Origin: Hoylesella shahii DSM 15611 = JCM 12083
Lineage (GTDB): Bacteria; Bacteroidota; Bacteroidia; Bacteroidales; Bacteroidaceae
Direction: 5' to 3'
Length of the DNA: 64,000 bases
NCBI RefSeq assembly: GCF_000613445.1
Contig: NZ_BAIZ01000002.1
Span: forward strand, 62,001 to 126,000
How positions within the stretch are numbered: position 1 is the first letter of the stretch; each line of letters begins with the position of its first letter. Positions 46,839 through 57,010 of this stretch are shown here, in pieces. The position numbers were made by a program, and so were the translations under genes. Below the pieces are notes generated by a model. It saw only the letters and a list, made by a program, of their open reading frames with translations. It did not search any database and was not told the origin of the DNA.

Positions 46839-49800
46839 ATGAATCCAAAAGAAAAGGAACTATTATTATGTCTTGCATTGTTGGCACCGACCTCTGCAAG
46901 CATGATGCCGGCATGGGCAAGTCATCCATTGCCCACGGCATCACCTATTGAGACCGTACAAACGCGCGAGCGTGTGGCCGCCGGAATAGTGAAAGACGAA
47001 CAAGGCGAGCCTGTTGTTGGGGCCACGGTGCAGGTTATTGGCACGGGCGCAGGTACCGTTACCGACCTCGATGGACGGTTTAGACTGGTGCTGCCTGCTG
47101 GCAAAACACAAATTAGAGTGAGTTATGTGGGCGTTGAACCACAAGACCTTCAAGCCAAAGACCACATGCAAATTATCCTCAAACCCGTGTCTAAGGGTTT
47201 GGACGAGGTGATTGTGGTGGCCTATGGTACGAGTAAGAAGTCGGCTTTCACAGGTTCGGCCGCTATTATCGACAGCAAGGAGATTGGCAAGGTGCAAGCC
47301 ACCAACCCTCTCGACGCCATGAAGGGTAAGGCTGCAGGTGTGCAAATGGTGCAGGCTTCGGGACAACCTGGTATGGGGTCGCCCACCATTCGCGTGCGCG
47401 GTATCAGTTCAATCAATGCTGGCAATGGCCCACTTATCATCGTAGATGGTTCGCCCTATAGTGGCAATCTGAACATGATTAACCCGCTAGATATCGAGAG
47501 TGAGACCGTATTAAAAGATGCCGCATCGGCTGCTTTGTATGGCGCACGAGGCGCAAATGGTGTTGTGCTCATCACAACAAAGAACGGAAAGCGCGACCAT
47601 TCGTCTATTTCGTTCGATGCAAAATGGGGTCAGAACGAACGTCAATTGCCAGATTACAACTATATCAACAATCCCGCAGCCTATTATGAGATGTGGGGAA
47701 AGGGCTTATATAACTATGCCATCGACAAGCTTGGTTATGATGCCGATAACGCTTTGGTGTTTGCAAACAATAAATTAACGGGTAACGACGCTTTCGGATT
47801 GGGCTATAACGTGTACACCGTGCCACAAAACGAACTGCTCATTGGTAGAAATGGCAAGCTTAACCCACGCGCAACATTGGGCGCAACGGTGATGGGAAAA
47901 GATGGAAACACCTATTTTCTCACGCCCGACAACTGGAGTGATGCCACCTTCCGTAAGAGTTTGAGACAAGAATATTCGCTTACGGCCAACTATGGCACAC
48001 CCACTTCAAGCCTCTACATGTCGGCTTCTTATCTCAAGATAGACGGTATCTCGCCGGGTTCGGATTATCAACGCATCTCTGCTCGCTTCAAAGGCGACGC
48101 CCAAATGAAACCATGGCTCAAGCTGTTTGGTAACATTAGCTATGCCAATTACCAAGCCAACTCGTTGCGCGGCGATGGCAATTCGGCTTCGCCCACCAAT
48201 GTGTTTGCCCTTACAAAGGTGGCGCCCATCTATCCACTTTATTTCCGTAATGCAGCTGGAGAAATGCTTTACGACCAAAGAACAGGGCTGCCACTCTACG
48301 ATTACGGCGATGGCACAATCTTACCCAATGTTAGAGCTTTTATGAATCGTTCAAACCCGCTGTCGGATAATCAGCTCGACACCAACGGAGGAAATGGAAA
48401 CACCTTCAACGGTGCCGGTAATGCCGAGGTGAGATTTTTGAAAGATTTCCGTCTGTCGCTTAATAATACCGTGTTCTGGGGCGACTATCGTGGCACTACA
48501 ACCTATAACCCATGGTACGGACAGAATGCATCGCAGAAAGGCCATGTGTTTAAAACGCACGACCGTTCGCTTACTTACACCCTGCAACAGCTGCTCAATT
48601 GGCATCGCGTGATGGGTTTGCACGATGTGGAAGTGATGTTGGGACACGAGTATTATCGCTCTCTTTACTATTATCTTAAGGGCGATAAGCTCAAAACATT
48701 CTCGTATCTCACCACCGAATTGAATGGTGCAGTGCAGGTGGGTAACACCTATTCGTACACCAGCGAATACAATACCGAGGGCTATTTCGGGCGTATGCAG
48801 TATAATTACGATGGTCGTTACTTCGCTTCTTTGTCGTTCCGTCGCGACGCCTCATCACGTTTCGACCCCTCAAGTCGTTGGGGTAATTTCTGGTCGTTTG
48901 GTGGAGCGTGGATGATTAACAAAGAAAAGTGGTTCAATGCCCCATGGGTAGACCAACTCAAGCTTAAGCTATCTTACGGAGAACAAGGCAACGACAACAT
49001 TGGAAACTTCCGTTACATCACCTATTATAATATAGAAAATTCAAATGGTAACGTAGCACTCACACCTAGTTCGCTGGGAAATGCCGACATCACTTGGGAA
49101 AAAGGTGGCAACTTTAATGTGGGCGTAGAGTTTTCTTTGTTTAATCAGCGCTTCGGTGGCGATATCGAATACTTCTATCGCAAAACATCCGACATGCTAT
49201 CGTGGTTTACTTTGCCCGGCTCGTTCGGCTTTAAAGGCTATTGGGCCAATGTGGGCGATATGCGAAATAGCGGTGTAGAACTCGACCTACATGGAGACAT
49301 CATTCGCACAAAAGACCTCACTTGGACCGTTAGAGGCAACATCACCTCTTACCAAAACAAGATAACCCACCTGGATAAAGCCGTGAAACGTTCAGAACTT
49401 GATGGTGCAGAAGGTTATAATAGTGGTGACTATTTCTATGGAGAAAACCTTCCTATCTATTCATGGCGCATGTATCGATATGCAGGTGTGGACCATGAAA
49501 CGGGCGAAGCACTATATTATAAGAATGTGTATAAATATGATGCGCAAGGCAATCGTATGAAAGATGCAGCCGGTTTCGACATCATTGAAAGCACCACAAC
49601 CACTAAAAACGGAGGCGAAGCAAGTTATTACAATTGCGGAACAGCACTTCCCGACGCTTATGGCGGTTTCGGAACGAGCCTGTCGGCCTATGGCTTTGAC
49701 TTCTCAATGGACTTTGTTTACCAGATTGGCGGTAAGGCTTACGATAGTGGTTACGCTTCGGGTATGTCTTTTTCGCGTGGAATGCAGTTCCATGCCGACC

Positions 49801-50129
49801 TTGAAAAGGCTTGGAATGCAAACAATAGAGAGGCCAATGTGCCACGCATTCAATACAATGACGTAGACATGGCACGCTTCTCCGACCGTTTCCTCACCTC
49901 GGCAAGTTACCTCAATCTGCAGAATATTACGTTGGGTTACACCGTACCAGTGCGCTTAATCACCCGCTTCGGACTGCAAAATGTACGCGTATATGCATCG
50001 GGCGAGAACCTCTGGCTGTGGTCTAAACGCCAAGGTTTCGACCCACGTCAAAGCACTATGGGTGGTAACTCAAGCACTCAATATTCACCACTGCGCACCA
50101 TATCAGGTGGTATTACAATCACATTCTAA
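46839..50129 (+). CDS. SusC/RagA-type TonB-dependent outer-membrane transporter (left locus)
   Basis: The 1096-residue protein has an N-terminal export signal, a carboxypeptidase-regulatory-like domain (AAGIVKDEQGEPVVGATVQVIGTGAGTVTDLDGRF) and a TonB box region (LDEVIVVAYGTSKK). The plug follows (GSPTIRVRGISSINAGNGPLIIVDGSPY, VLKDAASAALYGARGANGVVLITTK), then a 22-strand-type barrel ending ISGGITITF. It would work with the SusD partner encoded 18 bases downstream and take power from TonB. The clustering with a secreted C10 peptidase and the absence of glycosidase genes point to peptide import, as for RagA. It is full length and undamaged. Confidence 0.92.
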   Translation: MNPKEKELLLCLALLAPTSASMMPAWASHPLPTASPIETVQTRERVAAGIVKDEQGEPVVGATVQVIGTGAGTVTDLDGRFRLVLPAGKTQIRVSYVGVEPQDLQAKDHMQIILKPVSKGLDEVIVVAYGTSKKSAFTGSAAIIDSKEIGKVQATNPLDAMKGKAAGVQMVQASGQPGMGSPTIRVRGISSINAGNGPLIIVDGSPYSGNLNMINPLDIESETVLKDAASAALYGARGANGVVLITTKNGKRDHSSISFDAKWGQNERQLPDYNYINNPAAYYEMWGKGLYNYAIDKLGYDADNALVFANNKLTGNDAFGLGYNVYTVPQNELLIGRNGKLNPRATLGATVMGKDGNTYFLTPDNWSDATFRKSLRQEYSLTANYGTPTSSLYMSASYLKIDGISPGSDYQRISARFKGDAQMKPWLKLFGNISYANYQANSLRGDGNSASPTNVFALTKVAPIYPLYFRNAAGEMLYDQRTGLPLYDYGDGTILPNVRAFMNRSNPLSDNQLDTNGGNGNTFNGAGNAEVRFLKDFRLSLNNTVFWGDYRGTTTYNPWYGQNASQKGHVFKTHDRSLTYTLQQLLNWHRVMGLHDVEVMLGHEYYRSLYYYLKGDKLKTFSYLTTELNGAVQVGNTYSYTSEYNTEGYFGRMQYNYDGRYFASLSFRRDASSRFDPSSRWGNFWSFGGAWMINKEKWFNAPWVDQLKLKLSYGEQGNDNIGNFRYITYYNIENSNGNVALTPSSLGNADITWEKGGNFNVGVEFSLFNQRFGGDIEYFYRKTSDMLSWFTLPGSFGFKGYWANVGDMRNSGVELDLHGDIIRTKDLTWTVRGNITSYQNKITHLDKAVKRSELDGAEGYNSGDYFYGENLPIYSWRMYRYAGVDHETGEALYYKNVYKYDAQGNRMKDAAGFDIIESTTTTKNGGEASYYNCGTALPDAYGGFGTSLSAYGFDFSMDFVYQIGGKAYDSGYASGMSFSRGMQFHADLEKAWNANNREANVPRIQYNDVDMARFSDRFLTSASYLNLQNITLGYTVPVRLITRFGLQNVRVYASGENLWLWSKRQGFDPRQSTMGGNSSTQYSPLRTISGGITITF

Positions 50130-50146
50130 ACATTAATGAATTTAGT

Positions 50147-51756
50147 ATGAAGTCTTTTAATATAAAATATTCAATAGGACTGTTGATACTTTCAACACCT
50201 TTGCTTTGCGGATGTATAAGGGAAGTGTTTCCCTCTGATGTGGCTACCACCACACAATTGGCCCAATCGCCCGATGCCACAGAGTTTCTTGTGAGCGCCA
50301 TACCCACAACAGCCAAGTCTATTTACAATGATCATGTGTCTTATTCGTGGGGATTGGGTGGCATTATGCATATCCGCGACGTGATGACCGAAGACCTTGC
50401 CACACTTTCTAACCGCAATTGGGACTGGTTTTGGTGGTGGTCGGAGTGCACAGATATTGGTGCACCTTGGATGTGTACACAGTATGTTTGGGAATGGAAC
50501 TACCAATATGTGCAGGCAACCAACAATGTTATCAATGGCGTTAACCCCGATGTGGCCACTGATATGCAAAAAGCTTACCTCGGAGTGGCATACGCTAATA
50601 GGGCAATGATCTATCTAGACATGGCTCGTATGTACGAATTTTTGCCTAATAAGGTGACAAATGGGCGCAACGAAGCTGGAATTGATGTAACCAATCTCAC
50701 TGTTCCCATCGTAAAAGCTGGTATGAAACAAGACGATGCACGTCAAAATCCACGTGCCACGCGCGAAGAAATGGCAAAATTTATTGCCTCCGACCTAGAT
50801 GAGGCGGCTAAATATCTGCCTCTATTGGTGAATACGCGCAATAAAACTTTCCCCGATGTGGCTTGCATCGAAGGTCTGCGCGCACGCTTAGCCATGTGGC
50901 TTGAAGACTATCCTGCTGCCGAAAAACATGCCCGATTGGCTATTAATGCAGCAAGAATTAACCCCATGACCAAAGACGATTGCCTCAATGTGGCCAACGG
51001 TTATAACCAAATTGAAAAGTGGATGTGGGGCGTTCAGTACACAGACCAAGACGATGCCGTGAGAGATGAATGGCTAAACTGGACCTCATGGATGTGTAAC
51101 GAGACGCAATATGCTATGCCAGAAAGGGCGCTTTCCAACTAATTGGTAAGCGTGTGTACGACAGAATTGCGAACACAGACTTTAGAAAACTGCAGTGGAA
51201 AGCACCAGATGGCTCGCCTTTGGCCGACCAAGTGCCTTTCTTAAAGCCTGCATACAAGCAGAGTTTGCCTGCTTATGCATCGTTGAAATTCCGTCCTAAC
51301 CAAGGTAATGATGAGGCTTTCAAAATAGGTGAAGCGTCGGCTTTCCCCATCATGCGCGTGGAAGAGATGTATTTTATCGAAGCCGAAGCCGCTGCACATC
51401 AAGACCCTGCAAGGGGAAAACAGTTGGTAGAGAACTTCATGAAGCAACATCGCGACCCCTCTTATGCTTGTAATGCCACTGCCAAAGACGCCATTGTGGA
51501 GGAAATTGTGTTCCAAAAACGCATCGAACTATGGGGAGAAGGACAAACGTTCTTCGACGTGAAACGACTCAATTACTCTGTTACTCGAGGATATGAAGGC
51601 ACCAACTTTGAACCTACCGAACGAATTAATACCGACGGAAGGCCTGCTTGGATGAACTTCGTTATCGTTGACCAAGAGGTTATGTCTAACCCCATTCTGA
51701 ACGATCACAACAATCCCGACCCCTCTGGACTATATAAACCTTGGACGGGGCATTGA
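50147..51756 (+). CDS. SusD/RagB-type lipoprotein (left locus; frame broken near 51133)
   Basis: A surface lipoprotein that closes over its SusC partner and captures ligand. It has a lipobox (STPLLCGC, Cys at about 23) and the SusD TPR-like core (WNYQYVQATNNVINGV, AYLGVAYANRAMIYLDMARMYEF). The first frame ends PERALSN; the next gives FQLIGKRVYDRIANTDFRKLQW, then FPIMRVEEMYFIEAEAAAHQ and EIVFQKRIELWGEGQTFFDVKRLN, the hallmark SusD C-terminal motif. One extra T in CTTTCC near 51133 restores about 536 aa. It is co-transcribed with susC. Confidence 0.88.
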
Positions 51757-51775
51757 TTATCAACCAATAAAGATT

Positions 51776-52609
51776 ATGATTATGAAATCCATAAAAAGCA
51801 AAATAACAGGCATGTTGGTGTGCGCCAGCTTGCTGATGTGTGGCTGCGTAGAAAGTTATGAGTATGAAGCTGCGTCGCTCTCTGGCGAAGGTAATGCCTT
51901 TATTGTGGGCAATGCCATCACCACGCTGGGCTTCAAACCAGGCGATGCACTTACGTTTAGCGTAACCATTCAGCGCCCCGATAGTAGCGAAGCAGGCACT
52001 GTGCATCTTTCAACAACAAGCAAAATCGTTACGCTGCCTGAAGGAATAAACTTTGCAAAGGGCGAGAAAAGCAAGACCGTAACCCTTTCTTTCCAAAGCC
52101 AAGAGGCTACAACCGATACTGTTAAGATTAGTGTGGCACCCGCCGACGCTTCTAATTACGGCGTTACATCGGCCACCTATATCCTGAAACATTATAAGGT
52201 GCGCCATGTAGATTATGTGTCGGGCTGGTTCGAAAAAACCTGGAACAACCTCGAAATACTGGAAGCAGGCAACGGAAACTTTAGCTTGTCTATCCCACTT
52301 AATGATGCTAACAACAATGCTTTCTTGCCAATCGAAATTGTTAAGCATACCGATGGTAAGGTGTTTGTGCGCCCACAGGATGTGTATGCTTCGCGAAGCA
52401 ACAAGGGAGATATACTGATGCTGCGCGTGGTGGGCAACTGGACAGGCGATGCCAGTAGGCTTTATAACGATGCCGACATTGCAAATGCTAGCACCTATGC
52501 GGGCAATTACAATGCCAACGACGATGCTTTCGAATTGAATTTTGCATGGTATGCCCCTAATTACGGTTGGTGGGGATGGAACGAAGAGAAGTTGTATTTC
52601 CTTGATTAA
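51776..52609 (+). CDS. Surface lipoprotein of the left SusCD locus
   Basis: The 277-residue lipoprotein has a lipobox LLMCGC and an acidic sequence after the lipidated Cys (VESYEYEA), compatible with surface export. A first beta-sandwich (FKPGDALTFSVTIQRPDSSEAGTVHLS...FAKGEKSKTVTLSFQSQ) resembles Calx-beta/DUF1735-type domains. A second part (VDYVSGWFEKTWNNLEILEAGNGNFSLSIPL...) is of unknown fold and aromatic-rich. Its place between susD and the peptidase is the same as that of the 57.0-kb gene in the mirror locus, so it probably binds or presents substrate. Either ATG at 51776 or 51782 could be used. Confidence 0.8.
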   Translation: MIMKSIKSKITGMLVCASLLMCGCVESYEYEAASLSGEGNAFIVGNAITTLGFKPGDALTFSVTIQRPDSSEAGTVHLSTTSKIVTLPEGINFAKGEKSKTVTLSFQSQEATTDTVKISVAPADASNYGVTSATYILKHYKVRHVDYVSGWFEKTWNNLEILEAGNGNFSLSIPLNDANNNAFLPIEIVKHTDGKVFVRPQDVYASRSNKGDILMLRVVGNWTGDASRLYNDADIANASTYAGNYNANDDAFELNFAWYAPNYGWWGWNEEKLYFLD

Positions 52610-54312
52610 TGCGTATGGAGAAACTTCTCATTGCAGCGTTATGCTTCTTTTCGCTTAGCGCAAAGGCTGCTACACGCACCGAAAAAGAGATGAGCCAGGC
52701 AGCTTGCCAGGCTCTCTCTGCCTTGTTTGTACCCACGTTACGGGCCAATGGCATGCCTCAAAAGGCACCTTCTACGATGCAAAAACTATATGCCGACGAC
52801 CAATTGGCTGTGTATGGAGCGGCTCAAGGGGGCTATGCACTGGTGGCTTATAATGATGAATGGCCGGCAGTGTTGGCCTGTTCGCCCCATGATTTCGCAG
52901 GTGTAAGTGCTTCTTTGGCATGGTATATGGAGGCGGTTAAGCAAGCAATGGCAGCCAAAGTGCCATCGGAAGCAGGTCTGCCTGCAAGCTATGGCTACGA
53001 AAATGCTGTGCAACCCTTTGTAGAAACGCACTGGGGACAGACCAAACCCTACAACCAACTATGCCCAGCCAATACGTCGGGCGAGCATTATCTCACTGGA
53101 TGCGTGGCCACGGCTATGGCACAAATCATGAGATACCATGGTTATCCCGCTCATGGCAAAGGAACAAACACCTATGGGTTTACTCCTCATGGCGAAGCGG
53201 GCACGGGTTATAACATCACAGTTGACTTTAGTGCGGCTTCGTATGATTGGAAAAACATGCTTGCCTCTTACAAAAAAGGCTATAATGCACAGCAAGCAAA
53301 GGCCGTGTCAACACTGATGTATCATTGTGGCGTATCGGTTAGCATGCAGTATTCTATGACTTTCAGCGGTGCTTTTACAAGAGAAGCGCGCGAAGCATTT
53401 ATCAAACACTTTGGTTATGACGAGGGAGCAAACATTTGTACGCGCGACTTTTACTCGGCAAACGAATGGATGCGCCTGGTGTATGGTGAGCTTAATGCTC
53501 GTCGCCCCATATATTACACGGGCGTAGACAATAACGCTGGCGGTCATGCTTTTGTGCTTTGTGGTTACGATACGCAAGGTCGCGTGTGGGTTAATTGGGG
53601 ATGGGATGGCAACGATGATGGCTATTACAACATCGCTTTGCTCAATCCTGGCACCCTTGCTTTCTCTTCTAGGCAAGACATGGTTATCGGAATTAGTCCT
53701 AAAAAGGTGATGGAACACGAGTCGCACCTATGTATGGACCAGCCGTTTACTGTAAGTAGAGCCGGTAAAAACGTGTCGATAAACGGAAGTAATGTTATTA
53801 ATCGTGGCGGTGCCCCCTTTGTTGGGCGTGTGGCTGTTGTGATGCAGAAGGGCAATAAGCAACTGTTGCTCTGCTCAACCAATATCACATCGCCTATAGC
53901 TAACTACGACCACCAGTCTGTTTCGTCGCTCTATACTGTGCATTCTATGCCTACTGGCATCGAAGATGGTGTGTGGCGCGTGTTTATGGGGTCGCGTGAT
54001 AGCGAGGATAAAGATTGGAGATTGGTGCGCCATTGGAATGGAAACCAGAACAATTATAACAGTGCGATGGTTACTATTCGTAGCGGTCGTATCGTTAATG
54101 TGTCGCAAGAAGACGACGATCGATGGTTTACCACTGCCATAACGGCGCCTCGCGCCGAGCCTTCTGCCACTTCTGCCACGCGTGTTTACGATATTGAAGG
54201 GCGTTTGGTATTAACTTTGCCCCACGGAGGTTACACTGCTTCCACGCCTTTGCCTGGTAAAGGTATGTTTATCATCAAGCAAGGCAACCACACATGGAAG
54301 GTGTTTAGATAA
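52609..54312 (+). CDS. Secreted C10 (streptopain/interpain-type) cysteine peptidase with T9SS-like tail
   Basis: The 567-residue protein has a signal peptide (about 1-20) and an inhibitory propeptide (about 58-115; LYADDQLAVYGAAQGGYALVAYNDEWPAVLA). The C10 catalytic domain has Cys165 in GCVATAMAQIMRYHG and His313 in GGHAFVLCGYDTQGRVWVNWGWDG. C10 enzymes cleave after hydrophobic residues and include SpeB and Prevotella interpain A. The last about 55 residues (VYDIEGRLVLTLP...LPGKGMFIIKQGNHTWKVFR) resemble a type A type IX sorting domain, suggesting surface anchoring by the T9SS. The start overlaps the stop of the lipoprotein gene, and a hairpin terminator follows at 54362, closing the operon. 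Confidence 0.9.
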   Translation: MRMEKLLIAALCFFSLSAKAATRTEKEMSQAACQALSALFVPTLRANGMPQKAPSTMQKLYADDQLAVYGAAQGGYALVAYNDEWPAVLACSPHDFAGVSASLAWYMEAVKQAMAAKVPSEAGLPASYGYENAVQPFVETHWGQTKPYNQLCPANTSGEHYLTGCVATAMAQIMRYHGYPAHGKGTNTYGFTPHGEAGTGYNITVDFSAASYDWKNMLASYKKGYNAQQAKAVSTLMYHCGVSVSMQYSMTFSGAFTREAREAFIKHFGYDEGANICTRDFYSANEWMRLVYGELNARRPIYYTGVDNNAGGHAFVLCGYDTQGRVWVNWGWDGNDDGYYNIALLNPGTLAFSSRQDMVIGISPKKVMEHESHLCMDQPFTVSRAGKNVSINGSNVINRGGAPFVGRVAVVMQKGNKQLLLCSTNITSPIANYDHQSVSSLYTVHSMPTGIEDGVWRVFMGSRDSEDKDWRLVRHWNGNQNNYNSAMVTIRSGRIVNVSQEDDDRWFTTAITAPRAEPSATSATRVYDIEGRLVLTLPHGGYTASTPLPGKGMFIIKQGNHTWKVFR

Positions 54313-54361
54313 TCATTGCTTTTATTGCAAGGCGCCAAATGCCCTGCGCAACATCTGCTAT

Positions 54362-54412
54362 AACGTGCCCTTTATGTGCCAAAAGGTACATATAGGGCGC
54401 GTTTTGTTTATA
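54362..54412 (+). terminator. Terminator of the left SusCD-peptidase operon
   Basis: A 19-bp stem with one U-U mismatch and G-U pairs (54362-54380 with 54385-54403) and an AAAA loop ends in TTTGTTTAT, 50 bases past the peptidase stop. Confidence 0.8.
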
Positions 54413-54669
54413 GAAGTGTTGTTGCTTGCTAGGGTAGGGGTGTGAAAAATAGGGCAGACGTATTGTCTATTCCTGTTCTTGTTGGGTTAATTTGCTAGGT
54501 TTAGGGTTGTTTATTTCGTAAAAGGTGCTAATAATAACATTCAAAACGAGTTTTAAAGCACAACTATTTATGGCCTTTCTAGTGGTGTAAAGGCACAAAA
54601 GCGGTGTGTATCACATTGCCCAATAGCGTTAAACCTACATCAATAGATGGTAATAAGCTGATTTTTAAC

Positions 54670-54677
54670 TAACTTTG
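54670..54677 (+). promoter_or_regulatory. -7 box immediately upstream of mnmA
   Basis: TAACTTTG lies six bases before the mnmA ATG. If functional it would give a leaderless or nearly leaderless mRNA. The 290 bases between the terminator and this box contain nothing recognisable. Confidence 0.45.
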
Positions 54678-54682
54678 CAAGC

Positions 54683-55759
54683 ATGAATATCGAAGAATTG
54701 CAAGGAAAAAAGATAGCCGTGCTGCTCTCGGGTGGCGTGGATAGTTCGGTTGTGGTGTACGAGTTTAATCGGCTTGGACTGCATCCCGATTGCTTTTATA
54801 TCAAGATTGGTCCTGAAGAAAACGAAGAATGGGACTGCTCTTCTGAAGAAGATTTGGAGATGGCAACGGCTGTAGCCAAACGTTTTGGGTGCAAACTAGA
54901 GGTGGTTGACTGTCATAAGGAGTATTGGGAGCAAGTAACGCGTTACACCATGGATAAGGTGAAGGCCGGATTTACGCCCAATCCCGATGTGATGTGCAAC
55001 AGATTGATTAAGTTTGGTGCTTTTCACGAGAAGTGCGGACACGAATACGATCTCATCGCTACGGGACATTATGCCCAAACAGAATGGATTGAAGGCAAAA
55101 AATGGTTGGTTACAAGTCCCGACCCGGTGAAAGATCAGACCGACTTTTTAGCGCAAATATACGATTGGCAGTTGCAAAAAGCCCTCTTCCCCATAGGGCA
55201 TTACCAAAAAGGAGAGGTGAGAGAGATTGCCGAACGCGAACATCTTATCAATGCAAAACGCAAAGATAGTCAGGGTATTTGTTTTCTTGGAAAAATCAAT
55301 TACAACGATTATATCCGCCGTTTCTTAGGCGAAAATCCTGGCGAAGTGTTGGAATTGGAAACCGAAAAGAAGATTGGCATGCACCGTGGACTATGGTTTC
55401 ACACCATCGGTCAGCGTCATGGACTGGGCTTTGGCGGTGGACCTTGGTATGCTGTAAAGAAGGATGTGGCGCGTAATGTGCTTTATGTGAGCAAGGGGTA
55501 CGAGCCTGCTACAGCTTATAAACAAACTTTTAAGGTGAGCGACTTGCACCTGTTGACAGCTCCGCTTGACGACCTTGACATCCGATTTAAGATAAGACAC
55601 ACACCCGAATATCATCGTGCGCGACTCGAACCGCTAGCCGAAGGTGGCTATATGGTGCATGCTGAGACGCCCATGCAAGGTGTTGCGCCAGGACAGTTTT
55701 GTGTAATCTACGATAAAGACCATCATCGTTGTTTCGGTTCTGCCGAGATTTCGTGGTGA
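54683..55759 (+). CDS. mnmA: tRNA (5-methylaminomethyl-2-thiouridine) thiouridylase
   Basis: MnmA adds sulfur to U34 of tRNA-Lys, -Glu and -Gln. The 358-residue protein has the PP-loop LLSGGVDSS (residues 14-22), the catalytic cysteines C105 (NPDVMCNR) and C200 (DSQGICFLG), ATGHYAQ and the C-terminal beta-barrel (QFCVIYDKDHHRCFGSAEISW). It is complete. It lies between the two mirror-image SusCD loci and does not belong to them by function. It is convergent with the M64 peptidase gene, with a long hairpin between. Confidence 0.93.
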   Translation: MNIEELQGKKIAVLLSGGVDSSVVVYEFNRLGLHPDCFYIKIGPEENEEWDCSSEEDLEMATAVAKRFGCKLEVVDCHKEYWEQVTRYTMDKVKAGFTPNPDVMCNRLIKFGAFHEKCGHEYDLIATGHYAQTEWIEGKKWLVTSPDPVKDQTDFLAQIYDWQLQKALFPIGHYQKGEVREIAEREHLINAKRKDSQGICFLGKINYNDYIRRFLGENPGEVLELETEKKIGMHRGLWFHTIGQRHGLGFGGGPWYAVKKDVARNVLYVSKGYEPATAYKQTFKVSDLHLLTAPLDDLDIRFKIRHTPEYHRARLEPLAEGGYMVHAETPMQGVAPGQFCVIYDKDHHRCFGSAEISW

Positions 55760-55844
55760 GTAATGCCCGCTAAAGCTGGCGTTATGGGCCGTAACGTCTA
55801 GCACAAAGAACATATTGGCCTTAACAAAGCCCAAAGTGACAAAC

Positions 55845-55902
55845 GTTTTCACGCCATGTGCAATGCCAACCATGATAGAGGCATTGCGCATGGCGTGAAA
55901 AC
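55845..55902. terminator. Long inverted repeat between convergent mnmA and the M64 gene
   Basis: Two 23-base arms (55845-55867 and 55880-55902) pair with only one G-U wobble and a 12-nt loop. It lies 85 bases past mnmA and 30 bases past the end of the M64 frame, so it probably terminates both. No clear T-tract follows, which is unusual for such a stem. Confidence 0.65.
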
Positions 55903-55932
55903 ATATTGTTAACGGCCCGTTAGGCCTTGCTT

Positions 55933-56951
55933 TTACTTTTTGTCGAAGGCCACAAACTCTTCGTAAGTGGGTGTTCTACCCGTTGCAACTTCCATCACCT
56001 TATTATAAATGGCACGTCGCGAGGGCGCATTAAATTCTGTGCTTTCGGTGTCGGTGATAAGCATAATGCTGCTTTCTGTGGGTCGCCACACGCCCGTTGC
56101 ATAGCGAGCACCGCCACCTTCGAAGAAGCCTAAGCCTGATTAGCATAACGCGGGTCGGCTAAGAACTGGGCCCAAGGTGCTTTTGTGGGGTCGGTAGTTG
56201 TCGAAATGTTTGTCAACCAGCCCAAAGTATGGCCATAACGATAGCGCTCCAATCCTTCGGCATCTATGGCAAGGTTCTGCAAGTCGTATTCATCGTCGAG
56301 CTTACCAATGGCATGTCCAGCCGTTTCGTGTATCAAAGTGTAGCGAAAATAGTTGCCGTCAACGCCGCCATAGAGTGTGGTATAGGCACAGGCCAGCGTA
56401 GAATTCCAGTCGTGCCAGTAGGTAATACCACCCGATTTTGTAGTATTCATCACCACGCTGATAACCGAGTTTTCCTCTTTATAGCCAGGAACGGTAGAGG
56501 CATAGAGCATTGTTTTATAGTCCAGGTTATCGTCGTTTACAAATCCGCATACCTTGTTGGCACTACTAATAGCACTACCTAGGGCCGTAGCGCCATTTAA
56601 GTCGCTGCTTAAAGAAACCTTTTGCACCACATAAACATTAAAATAAGGGCGCAACGACTTCATTGGTTCGAGTGAAAAGAGATGTTCGGCCGACTTCTTC
56701 ATCACCTCATCGTAGGTTCCGTTTTTAATCATATCAACGGTAAAACCGTCTCCCATGAGGATGATATTGTAGCCGTTGCCTTTGGTTGCCGTTTGCAGTG
56801 TGGTTACTTTGCCATCAAGCGCCACGATATCGTCGGTGTTTCTTGTTAGTGCCGCTTGCTCTTCGTCGTCGACACGCTCGTTACATGCCGCGATAGTTAG
56901 TGCAAAAGCGGTAAGCAAGGTATAAGTTAAGTATTTGCAGTTGAAACGCAT
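55933..56951 (-). CDS. M64-type metallopeptidase lipoprotein (frame broken near 56136)
   Basis: The start at 56951 gives a lipobox (TIAAC, Cys23) and an acidic region. The M64/IgA-peptidase fold follows, with GYNIILMGDGF (about 60-70) and the zinc motif HETAGHAIGKLDDEY (HExxGH at 208-213). The annotated frame stops at ANQA (56130). Restoring one C near 56136 continues as GLGFFEGGARYATGVWRPTESSIMLITDTESTEFNAPSRRAIYNKV and ends EEFVAFDKK at 55933, the family C-terminus. M64 enzymes are zinc endopeptidases, some cleaving IgA. It takes the place held by the C10 peptidase in the mirror locus. The loss matches the general deletion pattern, so the enzyme is probably intact in the cell. Confidence 0.82.
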
Positions 56952-57010
56952 AAGAGATTTTTTAGATGTTAAAGGGGTGGCGACAGCATGCGTCGTCACC
57001 ACCCATTTGT

